Assembly (NCBI GenBank): GCA_002383485.1
Contig: DFYY01000043.1
Span: 1 to 19,870 of the forward strand
DNA from: Bacteroidales bacterium UBA4070
Lineage (GTDB): Bacteria; Bacteroidota; Bacteroidia; Bacteroidales; VadinHA17
DNA: 19,870 nucleotides
Direction: 5' to 3'
The notes beneath the pieces were generated by a model that searched no databases, was not told where the DNA came from, and was given only the letters and a program-made list of their open reading frames with translations. Each line of letters starts with the position of its first letter. The stretch's first letter is position 1. A program made the translations under genes and the position numbers. Below, piece by piece: positions 1-7,934 of this stretch.

Positions 1-21
1 TCCTGATCCTCTACGAGGATC
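1..21 (-). repeat. REP-like hairpin, truncated by window edge
   Basis: A perfect 7-bp stem GATCCTC (5-11) and GAGGATC (15-21) encloses the loop TAC. The preceding TCCT matches the inner end of the flank TTACAATTCCT seen at 15488, so the rest of the element probably lies outside the window. On the minus strand the loop reads C-GTA-G, as in the other copies. Confidence 0.7.
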
Positions 22-103
22 CTTTCTGTGATGTAATGAGATGGAAACAGCTCGCAGAGCAACGAACATCAGGTTGCAGAAGAAAAATGTGATGGATTGG
101 ATA

Positions 104-129
104 TTGCCTGTAGGGCAACAAGAATTGTA
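104..129 (+). repeat. REP-like hairpin
   Basis: The stem TTGCCT/GGGCAA (one T-G wobble) closes a GTA loop and is followed by CAAGAATTGTA, the constant flank of this repeat family. It faces the copy at 1-21, so the two form an inverted pair (BIME-like). It lies about 65 bp upstream of the first gene. No gene is visible in 1-195. Confidence 0.7.
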
Positions 130-195
130 GACCAGACATAATACACAACTCCTGCTCAGAGACAATAATATGTCATACATAACACATTAATAAAA

Positions 196-897
196 ATGCG
201 TATAATTGAGGTCAAAAAGCTGAAGACAGACAGTCCGGTACCGAAAATGGCAGAGAGCATGGCACAGCCTGGAAACCCGGTAAACCTCCCACCAATGGCA
301 GAGGTGTCGGCACGGCTCGATGCGCTGGGCGAAGGCCACGAGATAGGAACAGTGAACTGGCAGAGTCATACATACCGTCCGGAGGTGAAGTTCAACATCG
401 CGTACGGCGAGAAGGAGATCTATATCAAATACTACATCCGCGAGGCACACGTCAAGGCCGAGAAAAACCGTACCAACGAGATGGTCTGCGAGGACTCCTG
501 CGTTGAGTTCTTCGTCTCACCGGAGGATGACGGCATTTACTACAACTTCGAGTTCAACCCCATCGGCACGGCACTGATGGGCTCCGGACACGGCCGGCAT
601 GACAGCGCACGCACTGACCCGGCAGTGGTTGACGGCATCCGCCGACTCACAACAATGGGCCATGAACCGTTCACTGAAATCAGCGGTGACATAAAGTGGT
701 CACTCACAGTTGCCATCCCCCTGGCAACCTTCTTCCGCCATAAGGTCGACAGCCTCGCCGGCAAGAGCTTCAGGGCCAACTTCTACAAGTGTGGCGACAA
801 GCTCAGCAACCCGCACTTCGTCACATGGAATCCTGTGGAAACCGAAAAACCCGATTACCACAGGCCTGAATATTTCGGCTTGCTTAAATTTGTATAA
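196..897 (+). CDS. CBM9-like carbohydrate-binding domain protein
   Basis: This 233-residue protein resembles the single-domain carbohydrate-binding family 9-like proteins common in Bacteroidota. The beta-sandwich starts near residue 50. Features that recall the family are CEDSCVEFFV, YYNFEFNP, and a C-terminal run with FRANFYKCGDKL, a TWNP motif and a final HRPEYFGLLKFV. No signal peptide or membrane segment is visible, so the location is uncertain. Ligand binding is inferred from the family; there is no enzymatic motif. The ATG sits behind an A-rich leader without a Shine-Dalgarno sequence. A 65-bp gap holding a promoter-like pair separates it from the phosphofructokinase, so it may be its own transcription unit. 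Confidence 0.8.
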   Translation: MRIIEVKKLKTDSPVPKMAESMAQPGNPVNLPPMAEVSARLDALGEGHEIGTVNWQSHTYRPEVKFNIAYGEKEIYIKYYIREAHVKAEKNRTNEMVCEDSCVEFFVSPEDDGIYYNFEFNPIGTALMGSGHGRHDSARTDPAVVDGIRRLTTMGHEPFTEISGDIKWSLTVAIPLATFFRHKVDSLAGKSFRANFYKCGDKLSNPHFVTWNPVETEKPDYHRPEYFGLLKFV

Positions 898-921
898 ACC
901 GGGGCAAAGTTTTTATCTTTC
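889..921 (+). promoter_or_regulatory. Putative Bacteroidota-type promoter for the pfp operon
   Basis: TTTG (889-892) is followed after 21 bp by TATCTTTC (914-921), one mismatch from the Bacteroidota -33/-7 pattern TTTG-N19-21-TAnnTTTG. A start site near 927 would leave a leader of about 35 nt before the ATG at 963. The -33 element overlaps the last codons of the upstream gene. Confidence 0.4.
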
Positions 922-962
922 AGCTTCATGAAATTATATCAAACACAACTGAATACTTATCA

Positions 963-2168
963 ATGATCAGAGGAAATGCAGTAATAGGTCAGTCGGGCGG
1001 ACCCACAACAGTAATCAACTCGAGCCTCGCGGGAGTAATTGATGCCGCCAGGCGTTCCGATGCAATAGCAGACGTATACGGCATGAACTACGGCATCGAG
1101 GGGTTCATGAACGAATGGCTCTTTGACCTGATGGCACAGCCGCCGGAGATCATCCACGGCCTGCGCCGTACGCCATCTTCGGCCCTCGGATCGTCACGCC
1201 ATAAGCTTAAGGATGAGGACTTTCCGAAGATCCTGAGCGTGCTTCAGAAATATGACATCAGGTACTTCTTCCTGATCGGCGGCAATGATACAATGGATAC
1301 AATCCATCGGGTGGAGGCTTACTGTCGCAGTCAGGGCTACGAACTCACCGGTGTGGGAATCCCGAAGACAGTTGACAATGACCTCTTCGGCACTGACCAT
1401 ACCCCCGGCTTCGCCTCGGCAGCATGGTCCAACATATTGAATGTCAAGCAGGCAGGGATGCTTGCGCGGGACATGAAGCAGGTAGACCAGTTCGTCATCT
1501 ATCAGACTATCGGTCGTGATGCAGGCTGGCTGGCAGCAGCCACCGCAATGGCGAAGCGCGATGAGGATGATGCCCCTCACCTTATCTATGCCCCTGAACA
1601 TTTCTTCGACAGGGATAAATTCCTGGCTGCCGCCGATCAATGCATCAGGAGGTTCGGCTGGGTCTCGGTCGTCGCCGGAGAGGGGATCAGGTACGAAGAT
1701 GGCACCCCTGTAAGCGCATCGGTAGTAAAGGACAAGTTCAGCAACACGGAGTTTGGCGCCATGGGCGGCGCCAGCGTTGCAATCACGCTTCACAGCATGC
1801 TCTCTTCGGAGTTTGGCCTCAGGGGTGAGTTCCAGGTGCCTGAGTCACTGATAATGAGCGATTTCGTCAGGGCAATCCCGGTTGACCTTGAGGAGGCTTA
1901 CCGTTGCGGTATAGAGGCCGTGCACCTTGCCGAACAGGGGGAGTCGGGATACATGGTAACAATTGAGAGAAAATCGGATAATCCCTATGAGGTTGTCTAT
2001 GGCAGGGTGCCTCTGAGCAATGTGGCAATCGCCGCCAAACCTATGCCTATGGAATACTTCAATGCTGCCGGCAATTTCGTCTCTGACGCATTCATAAAAT
2101 ACATGAAGCCGCTGACCGGAGAGATTCCTGATTTTGTAAGGCTTAAAAAGATAATGGTTCTAAAGTAA
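963..2168 (+). CDS. pfp: Pyrophosphate-type 6-phosphofructokinase
   Basis: A 401-residue phosphofructokinase that phosphorylates fructose-6-phosphate to fructose-1,6-bisphosphate in the cytoplasm. The N-terminal nucleotide/phosphate loop is GQSGGPTTVINSSL (residues 9-22). Two diagnostic positions favour pyrophosphate over ATP as donor: Asp109 in GGNDT (106-110), where ATP enzymes have Gly, and Lys135 in PKTVDND (134-140), where ATP enzymes usually have Gly. TIGRDAGWL further on is the usual active-site segment. PPi-dependent enzymes more often read GGDD, so GGND is a small variation. PPi-dependent forms act close to equilibrium and can run in both directions. The deacetylase gene starts 11 bp after its stop, which implies co-transcription and a link to sugar-phosphate metabolism. 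Confidence 0.92.
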   Translation: MIRGNAVIGQSGGPTTVINSSLAGVIDAARRSDAIADVYGMNYGIEGFMNEWLFDLMAQPPEIIHGLRRTPSSALGSSRHKLKDEDFPKILSVLQKYDIRYFFLIGGNDTMDTIHRVEAYCRSQGYELTGVGIPKTVDNDLFGTDHTPGFASAAWSNILNVKQAGMLARDMKQVDQFVIYQTIGRDAGWLAAATAMAKRDEDDAPHLIYAPEHFFDRDKFLAAADQCIRRFGWVSVVAGEGIRYEDGTPVSASVVKDKFSNTEFGAMGGASVAITLHSMLSSEFGLRGEFQVPESLIMSDFVRAIPVDLEEAYRCGIEAVHLAEQGESGYMVTIERKSDNPYEVVYGRVPLSNVAIAAKPMPMEYFNAAGNFVSDAFIKYMKPLTGEIPDFVRLKKIMVLK

Positions 2169-2179
2169 AACGATACCGA

Positions 2180-2947
2180 ATGGCAACTGAATTCAACAGG
2201 GTGGCTCTGTCCGTCAACGCACACCCGGATGATGCCGAAGCATGGAATGCCGGCGTACTCAAACTGCTTCACGACAGGGGTTACAAAATAGTGATTGCAA
2301 CGATGACCGGGGGTGATCTCGGGGGGTGCAACATGAGTATGGAGGAGACGGCGCGTCTCCGTTTCGGTGAGGCGAAGGCTGCCGCCGCGGTTCTTGATGC
2401 AGAGTACTATACTATGGGAGGCACTGACGGTTCTCTCTTTGACAGCCCGGAGATGCGGCTGAAGCTGATCTCGCTTATGCGAAAGGTGCGAGCGGGCATT
2501 GTCTTCACTCACCTGCCCAACGACTATCATCCTGACCACCGTGCTACGGCCGCCATCGTGGAGGCCGCTGCCATGGTCGCCTCCCTTGACCCGGTGCCGG
2601 TGCCGGAGAAACCGCTGGAGGTGACGCCCCTGCTGTATCACACCTCTCCGCTGACGCTGAGTGATCCTCTTGGTTCGCAGCTCACCCCGCCGCACTTCTT
2701 CGTGGATGTGACAAGTGCAGTGCAGACCAAGATAGAGATGCTTGGCAAGCATCAGTCGCAGCTTGACCTCATGAAGCACATGCACAAGATTGACGACTTC
2801 TTCGGCTATGTGCTGGAGGGAAACAAGAACTACGGCAAGTTGGCGGGCGTGGAGTATGCCGAGCCATACTGGCAGCATCTTGGCGGAGGCTTTCAGAAGG
2901 ACCCGCAGGTGCAGCGTGACCTTAAAGAATTCATTGTTAAACTGTAA
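2180..2947 (+). CDS. PIG-L/LmbE family N-acetylglucosamine deacetylase
   Basis: A 255-residue zinc-dependent de-N-acetylase of the PIG-L/LmbE fold. The N-terminal metal motif AHPDDAE (14-20) supplies His15 and Asp18, and HPDHR (117-121) supplies the third ligand, His120. The family removes the acetyl group from GlcNAc moieties such as GlcNAc-PI, GlcNAc-malate and diacetylchitobiose. The sequence after AHPDD (AEAWNAG) differs from the usual bacillithiol BshB1 form as I recall it, so a bacillithiol role is less likely. It lies 11 bp from genes on both sides. The SIS and ROK neighbours suggest GlcNAc or GlcNAc-6-phosphate as substrate (inference). No signal peptide is seen. Confidence 0.88.
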   Translation: MATEFNRVALSVNAHPDDAEAWNAGVLKLLHDRGYKIVIATMTGGDLGGCNMSMEETARLRFGEAKAAAAVLDAEYYTMGGTDGSLFDSPEMRLKLISLMRKVRAGIVFTHLPNDYHPDHRATAAIVEAAAMVASLDPVPVPEKPLEVTPLLYHTSPLTLSDPLGSQLTPPHFFVDVTSAVQTKIEMLGKHQSQLDLMKHMHKIDDFFGYVLEGNKNYGKLAGVEYAEPYWQHLGGGFQKDPQVQRDLKEFIVKL

Positions 2948-2958
2948 TATACCTGATC

Positions 2959-3981
2959 ATGAACCTGACTGAGAAGAAATACAGCAAGTTTGCGCTTGTG
3001 CGCGAGATGATGGAGACGCCCGGCATCGTGAAATCGTTCCGGCCCGAGTCATCCATTCCTTTTATCCCTGCATTCAAAAATAAAAAGGGACTCTTTCTTA
3101 CGGGAGAGGGCAGCAGCCGTCTTTTCCCGGCAAAGCGTGCCATCTTCGCAAACCTGAAGCGGGAGTTTCTCCTGCCGGTGCTGACAGAGGGCTGCACGCA
3201 GTCGCTGGAGTACAACCTGAAGGACTTCGTCGTCTTCGCCGCCTCCAACTCCGGCCAGACAAAAGAGGTGATAAGGCTGGTTGAGGCGCTGAAGAAGAAA
3301 AAGCATGACGCCATCTTCGGCCTTACAGCCAATCCCGGCACCAGGCTGGAGAAGACAGCCCATGCGACACACGTGCTAAGGTGCGGCAAGGAGAACGCCG
3401 TCGCCGCCACCAAGTCAGTGGTTGAGCAGGCTCTCTTCTATGATTCGCTGCTGCGAAACCTTCGTGGCATGAAGATGTCCGGCCTGCGCAAGGCAGCGGA
3501 GCAGATGGAGGAGGTCCTGACGGCGAAGACTGACAAAAAGATAATCGACAGGGTCCGCAATGCCGGCATGATCTGGTTCGCGGGACGCGATAACGGCGTA
3601 GCTGCCGAGCTGGCGCTGAAGACCAACGAGATCACCCGCAAAAAGTCAGCCTTTCTTGAGGGCACCTTCGCCCTGCACGGTATCGAGGAGGTGATGAACA
3701 GCGACGAGGTTCTGATCTGGGTGGGCCCGTTCGAGCATGATCATGACAAGTTCATGGAGTGTATCGTCAAGGGTGCCGGGGTGCATGTAATCGCGATAGC
3801 TGAGGAAAAGACAATATTCCCGACAATCATCATACCGAAGGGAGGCGATTATGCCGAGTACCTGCAGCTGGCGGCCGGATGGAATGTTCTGATTGAGACC
3901 GGCATCGCCCTCAGCATCGATCTTGATCATCCCGTGCGCGCAAGGAAGGTTGGGAATGAGTACGTCCCCGCCGGAAAATAG
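2959..3981 (+). CDS. Double-SIS sugar-phosphate isomerase/deaminase (GlcN-6-P deaminase candidate)
   Basis: A 340-residue protein with two SIS domains. The first contains LTGEGSSR, ASNSGQTKEV (the Ser/Thr phosphate-binding loop) and ENAVAATKSV. The second contains WFAGRDNG, ELALKTNEI and EGTFALHGIEE, the layout of the isomerase half of GlmS and of the AgaS, NagB-II and archaeal GlmD deaminases. The length fits those free-standing enzymes and there is no glutaminase domain, so glucosamine synthesis as in GlmS is unlikely. Family knowledge supports ketose/aldose-phosphate isomerisation with or without ammonia release. GlcN-6-P deamination to fructose-6-P is inferred from the adjacent deacetylase, kinase and phosphofructokinase. 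A fructoselysine-6-P deglycase (FrlB-like) role is an alternative. Confidence 0.82.
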   Translation: MNLTEKKYSKFALVREMMETPGIVKSFRPESSIPFIPAFKNKKGLFLTGEGSSRLFPAKRAIFANLKREFLLPVLTEGCTQSLEYNLKDFVVFAASNSGQTKEVIRLVEALKKKKHDAIFGLTANPGTRLEKTAHATHVLRCGKENAVAATKSVVEQALFYDSLLRNLRGMKMSGLRKAAEQMEEVLTAKTDKKIIDRVRNAGMIWFAGRDNGVAAELALKTNEITRKKSAFLEGTFALHGIEEVMNSDEVLIWVGPFEHDHDKFMECIVKGAGVHVIAIAEEKTIFPTIIIPKGGDYAEYLQLAAGWNVLIETGIALSIDLDHPVRARKVGNEYVPAGK

Positions 3982-4011
3982 ACCAGGTTGACAATACCTG
4001 CCGGCGAATTA

Positions 4012-4043
4012 TTTTCTCCGGTTGGATCTATAATGTATATTTA
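4012..4043 (+). promoter_or_regulatory. Possible promoter upstream of ROK kinase
   Basis: TTTTC (4012-4016), 19 bp, then TATATTTA (4036-4043) resembles the Bacteroidota -33/-7 pattern with one mismatch in each box. The same pair with the same spacing precedes the sensor kinase at 13900. It lies in the 87-bp gap before the ROK gene, the largest gap within this cluster. Confidence 0.3.
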
Positions 4044-4068
4044 CGTTTAGTTAACCCTGTTAATCAAA

Positions 4069-5043
4069 ATGGATAAGATCAAGGCAGTTGTCGGGATTGA
4101 TATAGGAGGCACGAACACCATCTTTGGTTTTGTGGACCGGTCAGGAAAGATACTGGCCGAGGACCAGATCATGACGAAGCACTATGATGAGCCTGAGGTG
4201 TTTGTTGCTGCTCTCTATGAAAAGATGATGCTTACCGCGCAGAAGGCCGGGATGGATCTGGACATACTCGGCTTTGGTATCGGGGCGCCAATGGGCAACA
4301 TCAACAAGGGAACCATTGAATACCCTGCGGACATGCCCTGGAAAGGTATCATCCCCCTGGCAGACATCTTCGCACGTCACACGTCGCTGCCGGTGATTGT
4401 GACAAATGACGCCAACGCTGCGGCCGTGGGTGAGATGATCTACGGCGGTGCACGGAACATGAAGAACTTCGTGGTGATCACACTTGGCACGGGCCTCGGC
4501 AGCGGTTTCGTTGTAGACGGCAAGCTTGTCTACGGGCACGACGGATTTGCCGGCGAGATAGGTCATACCGTCATCAGGCCGGGGCAGTCGAACCGCGACT
4601 GCGGGTGCGGGAGGAAAGGATGCCTTGAGACCTACGTCTCAGCCACCGGACTGAAGCGCACTGTCCTGAAGATAATGGCTGACAGGCTGGATGATAGTGA
4701 GTTGCGCAAGCACAGCTTCGAGGAGCTGGATTCAAAGATGATTTATGACGCAGCGCGAAGGGGAGATCCGATTGCACTGGAAGCCTTCGAGCACACCGGG
4801 GCGATGCTCGGGTTCAAGCTGGCCGATGTGGTGGCGCACACCAATCCCGAGGCTATCTTCCTCTTCGGCGGACTCGCCCTGGCGAAGGAGCTGATTTTCG
4901 AGCCGGCCAAGAGGCATATGGAGCAGAACCTGCTTTATATCTACCGTGACAAGGTGAAGCTGCTGCCTTCTGAACTGAGCACTCAGAACGCTGCTGTTCT
5001 GGGCGCCAGCTCACTTGTATGGTCATCACTTGAGATGGCATAA
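4069..5043 (+). CDS. ROK family sugar kinase (glucokinase/GlcNAc kinase-like)
   Basis: A 324-residue cytoplasmic ROK kinase, full length for the family. The ATP phosphate loop is DIGGTN (11-16). The catalytic base is Asp114 in TNDANAAA (112-119), and LGTGLGSG (139-146) is the second phosphate motif. The structural zinc site is complete: His166 of AGEIGH with Cys178, Cys180 and Cys185 of CGCGRKGC. The family phosphorylates glucose, GlcNAc, ManNAc, fructose or allose at the terminal hydroxyl. There is no N-terminal helix-turn-helix, so it is an enzyme and not a NagC/Mlc-type repressor. The SIS and PIG-L neighbours make an amino sugar or N-acetyl amino sugar the likeliest substrate, but a housekeeping glucokinase cannot be excluded. 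Confidence 0.9.
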   Translation: MDKIKAVVGIDIGGTNTIFGFVDRSGKILAEDQIMTKHYDEPEVFVAALYEKMMLTAQKAGMDLDILGFGIGAPMGNINKGTIEYPADMPWKGIIPLADIFARHTSLPVIVTNDANAAAVGEMIYGGARNMKNFVVITLGTGLGSGFVVDGKLVYGHDGFAGEIGHTVIRPGQSNRDCGCGRKGCLETYVSATGLKRTVLKIMADRLDDSELRKHSFEELDSKMIYDAARRGDPIALEAFEHTGAMLGFKLADVVAHTNPEAIFLFGGLALAKELIFEPAKRHMEQNLLYIYRDKVKLLPSELSTQNAAVLGASSLVWSSLEMA

Positions 5044-5068
5044 TCGTTTACTGTGTGTGAAAGAGTGA

Positions 5069-5461
5069 ATGAGTAAGCTAAACCTGCCGGAGATGATGAA
5101 CTATATCATAGGCGCTGTCTTTGTGGTGATTGTCTTCTCCATCGCGTATGCATATCTCAAGCCCCACAAGATGCATCATGCCAGGCCGCTGTCGACCCTC
5201 GCGCTGAAGGGCAGCTATCTGATTTATCTACTGGCAATTCTTGTGGTGATTTACCTGGCCAGTCTTCGCGGAGGCGGAGTGAGCCAGGTGTTTGACGGTC
5301 CTGAATTCTTTGTCTTCCTGGTGGTGCTCTTCGTTCCCACCGCGGGTATCTTTTCACGGAAAATTGAACGATTCAGCGGACAGAGGGTCAGGTATAATAT
5401 TATCTTCACGGCAGTAAACCTGGTGATGGCGGCGGTTGCGCTGGTGCTTTACAGGTTCTGA
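5069..5461 (+). CDS. Small four-helix membrane protein, unknown function
   Basis: A 130-residue protein I do not recognise. Four hydrophobic segments lie at about residues 10-30, 48-66, 79-95 and 108-128. A basic, His-rich loop (KPHKMHHARP) follows helix 1, and a charged loop (SRKIERFSGQRVR) precedes helix 4. There is no signal-peptide cleavage motif and no catalytic motif. It starts 25 bp after the ROK gene and is probably co-transcribed with it. The spacing to the downstream acyl-CoA synthetase includes a promoter-like element, so it may end this operon. It is probably an inner-membrane protein. Confidence 0.7.
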   Translation: MSKLNLPEMMNYIIGAVFVVIVFSIAYAYLKPHKMHHARPLSTLALKGSYLIYLLAILVVIYLASLRGGGVSQVFDGPEFFVFLVVLFVPTAGIFSRKIERFSGQRVRYNIIFTAVNLVMAAVALVLYRF

Positions 5462-5490
5462 CATTACATTGTTTTAAAAGCTTAAATTTG
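5457..5490 (+). promoter_or_regulatory. Putative Bacteroidota-type promoter for acyl-CoA synthetase
   Basis: TAAATTTG (5483-5490) is an exact match to the -7 box TAnnTTTG. TTCTG (5457-5461) lies 21 bp upstream as a weak -33. The inferred start site near 5496 would exclude the in-frame TTG at 5488 as a start codon and favours the ATG at 5521. Confidence 0.4.
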
Positions 5491-5520
5491 CTTAATAACA
5501 ATAAAAAAAACTCCAAAATC

Positions 5521-7173
5521 ATGATCAAGGAAAGATTTATCTCCTACGTTGAGGAGAGCATCAGGAAGAACTGGGAAAAAGAGGCGCTCTCGAATTACCG
5601 TGAGAAAGGCTATACCTACAAACAGATTGCAGAGATGATGGTCAGGCAGCATATCGCTTTCAGGGAGTATGGTATCCTGGAGGGCGACAAGGTTGCGCTT
5701 CTTGGCAGAAACTCGGCAAACTGGTGTGCCATGTACCTCGCGGTGGTGACATACGGTGCTGTGGTGGTGCCGATACTCCCGGACTTCAAGCCTGACGACC
5801 TGCACAACATAATCAATCACTCTGATTCAAAGGCCCTGTTTGTTGACGACAAGCTGTGGGAGTCGCTTGAGCCGGAAAAGATAAAGGAGATACAGTGTGT
5901 CAGGAGCCTTGATTCATTTGATATGCTCCTGAGCCGTTCAGAAAAGATCACGGAGATTTATAAAAACCTTGAGGAGAAGTTTGCGAAAGACCATCCCTCG
6001 TTCAGTCCGGATGATATCAAATTTTCCGATGTTGATAACGAGCAGCTGGCGGTTCTCAGTTATACCTCGGGCACCACAGGGTTCTCAAAGGGGGTTATGA
6101 TTCCTCACAGGAGCCTCGCTGCCAACATCCGCTATGCTCAGAAGAACATGCCGCTGGAGTCGGGTGACCCGGTGGTCTCGTTCCTTCCCCTGGCGCATAC
6201 CTACGGCTGTGCCTTCGAGTTCCTGTTTCCCTTCACCTACGGCTGTCATATAACCATTCTGACAAAAACCCCTTCGCCGCAGATACTCATACAGGCATTC
6301 AAGGAGATCAAGCCGCGTCTGATACTGTCGGTGCCGTTAGTTATTGAGAAGGTTTATAAGCAGCAGCTGCTCCCGGTGATCAGCAAGCCCACGATGAAGG
6401 TTTTGCTTAAGATTCCCGGCATAAACAAGATACTTTTCAAGAAGGTGCGGGAGAAGCTTGAGACAAGCTTTGGCGGGCGCTTCAAGGAGATAGTGATAGG
6501 CGGTGCGGCCTTCAATGCTGATGCCGAGAAGTTTTTCAGGAAGATCGGGATGCGTTATTCCGTTGGTTACGGTATGACTGAATGCGGACCGCTCATTGCT
6601 TATGACGGCTGGAGAACGGCACGGTTCGCGTCATGCGGCAAGGCTGTTGATACACTGGAGGTTAAGATCGATTCTCCTGATCCTCAGAATACGGTTGGCG
6701 AGATAATACTGCGCGGTGACAACGTGATGCTCGGATATTACAAGAACGGGAAGGCCACCAAAGAGGTGATTGATGAAAACGGATGGATGCACACGGGCGA
6801 TCTCGGGGTGATAGACAGGGATGGTTACATCTACATAAAGGGCAGGAGCAAGGATATGCTTCTGGGTCCTTCCGGGAAGAACATTTATCCCGAGGAGATT
6901 GAATCGCGTATAAACAACTACAAGTATGTCACGGAATCCGTTATCATTTCGGAGGACGACAAGCTGGTAGGGCTCATCTATCCCGATTATGAGGCACTCA
7001 GGAATGATGGCATCGGTGAGGATGGGCTGGCAGCCGCTCTTGATAACATCAGGAAGGATTTGAACGGCCATCTGCCGGATTACATGGTGGTGACGAAGTT
7101 CAGGGTTCATCCCGAAGAGTTTGCGAAGACGCCGAAGAAGAGCGTCAAGCGTTATCTCTACATGAAGAGCTGA
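5521..7173 (+). CDS. Long-chain fatty acid--CoA ligase (AMP-forming)
   Basis: A 550-residue adenylate-forming enzyme that activates fatty acids to acyl-CoA through an acyl-AMP. Motifs in order: the P-loop YTSGTTGFSKG (about 181-191), the adenine motif YGMTECGP (about 350-357), GWMHTGDLG (about 421-429) with the ribose-binding Asp, the hinge KGRSKDM (about 440-446), and a C-terminal Lys in the KTPKKSVKRYLY segment. The pattern fits the bacterial long-chain (FAA1/FadD15-like) branch. I chose the ATG at 5521 over an in-frame TTG at 5488 because the TTG falls inside a TAAATTTG promoter-like box. No membrane segment is apparent. Probably co-transcribed with ispD 56 bp downstream. Confidence 0.9.
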   Translation: MIKERFISYVEESIRKNWEKEALSNYREKGYTYKQIAEMMVRQHIAFREYGILEGDKVALLGRNSANWCAMYLAVVTYGAVVVPILPDFKPDDLHNIINHSDSKALFVDDKLWESLEPEKIKEIQCVRSLDSFDMLLSRSEKITEIYKNLEEKFAKDHPSFSPDDIKFSDVDNEQLAVLSYTSGTTGFSKGVMIPHRSLAANIRYAQKNMPLESGDPVVSFLPLAHTYGCAFEFLFPFTYGCHITILTKTPSPQILIQAFKEIKPRLILSVPLVIEKVYKQQLLPVISKPTMKVLLKIPGINKILFKKVREKLETSFGGRFKEIVIGGAAFNADAEKFFRKIGMRYSVGYGMTECGPLIAYDGWRTARFASCGKAVDTLEVKIDSPDPQNTVGEIILRGDNVMLGYYKNGKATKEVIDENGWMHTGDLGVIDRDGYIYIKGRSKDMLLGPSGKNIYPEEIESRINNYKYVTESVIISEDDKLVGLIYPDYEALRNDGIGEDGLAAALDNIRKDLNGHLPDYMVVTKFRVHPEEFAKTPKKSVKRYLYMKS

Positions 7174-7186
7174 AACTTATTATCAG

Positions 7187-7210
7187 GAGGGGCCTCGCAG
7201 GGGGCCTCTC
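7187..7210 (+). promoter_or_regulatory. Stem-loop in the ispD leader
   Basis: GAGGGGCC (7187-7194) pairs with GGCCTCTC (7203-7210) across an 8-nt loop, with one G-U pair. No T-run follows, so it is not an intrinsic terminator. It lies between the acyl-CoA synthetase stop and the GTG start of ispD and might shape ispD translation or stabilise the processed mRNA. Function is unproven. Confidence 0.4.
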
Positions 7211-7229
7211 CCGTAATGTGCGAAGCACG

Positions 7230-7922
7230 GTGAAAAGGTATTGTATAATCGTTGCGGGTGGCAGCGGGCGGCGGATGAAGGCGGCTCTCCCGAAGCAGTT
7301 TATGCTGCTTGCCGGGCGGCCGGTGCTGATGCACACCATTGAACGGTTCAGCTCGTTTGATCCCCTTATTAGCATCATTGTTGTGCTGCCGGCTGAGCAT
7401 CATGATCTCTGGAGGCAGCTGTGCGCGGAGCACTCCTTTGGCGTCACACACACGGTGGTTGCCGGCGGGGAGGAGAGATTTCATTCGGTAAAGGCGGGAC
7501 TGGAACGGGTGGCGGCTGACATGCAGGATGCGGCCGAAACTCTGATTGCAATACATGACGGCGTCAGGCCGCTGGTGAGCCATGATACAATATGGCGCTG
7601 CTTCTCCGATGCCGGAGAGTTCGGCAATGCGGTTCCTTTTATAGAGCCGGCCGATTCGGTCAGGGTGCTCGGGGGCGATGACAGCCGGCCTGTACAGCGA
7701 AGCATGGTGCGCCTGATACAGACACCGCAGGTGTTTCGCGGAAGCGTGATAATCAATGCATACCGGAGGGATTTTGATCCCTCATTCACCGATGATGCCA
7801 CCGTGGCAGAGGCTGACGGGATAAAAATTCACCTCACCCACGGCAACAGAGAGAATCTGAAGATAACCACACCTGAGGATCTGGCGGTTGCAGCCACGCT
7901 GGCCCCGATGCTCAGGCAATGA
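7230..7922 (+). CDS. ispD: 2-C-methyl-D-erythritol 4-phosphate cytidylyltransferase
   Basis: IspD transfers CMP from CTP to MEP, the third step of the non-mevalonate isoprenoid pathway, in the cytoplasm. Signature elements are present: the nucleotide loop IIVAGGSGRRM with the following PKQF lysine, HDGVRPLV, the TPQVF segment and TDDATVAE. The 230-residue length is typical. I chose the GTG at 7230 because it gives MKRYCIIVAGGSG, the usual IspD N-terminus, directly before the first beta-strand. An in-frame GTG at 7218 would add four residues. The ATG at 7216 is out of frame and closes quickly. The GNAT gene starts 12 bp after the stop. Confidence 0.95.
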   Translation: MKRYCIIVAGGSGRRMKAALPKQFMLLAGRPVLMHTIERFSSFDPLISIIVVLPAEHHDLWRQLCAEHSFGVTHTVVAGGEERFHSVKAGLERVAADMQDAAETLIAIHDGVRPLVSHDTIWRCFSDAGEFGNAVPFIEPADSVRVLGGDDSRPVQRSMVRLIQTPQVFRGSVIINAYRRDFDPSFTDDATVAEADGIKIHLTHGNRENLKITTPEDLAVAATLAPMLRQ

Positions 7923-7934
7923 ACAGGGGAGACC

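Noticed and set aside
1194..1793. Long minus-strand open frame opposite the phosphofructokinase
   Set aside because: It is a shadow of a strongly supported gene and has no recognisable domain. The same holds for the frame at 1997-2878 and others opposite real genes.
2180..2947. Bacillithiol BshB1 as identity for the PIG-L protein
   Set aside because: The residues after AHPDD and the sugar-phosphate gene context do not fit the usual BshB1, although the fold is the same.
5488..5520. TTG at 5488 as start of the acyl-CoA synthetase
   Set aside because: The extra residues (LNNNKKNSK) come from A/T-rich leader, and the TTG is part of the TAAATTTG promoter-like box.
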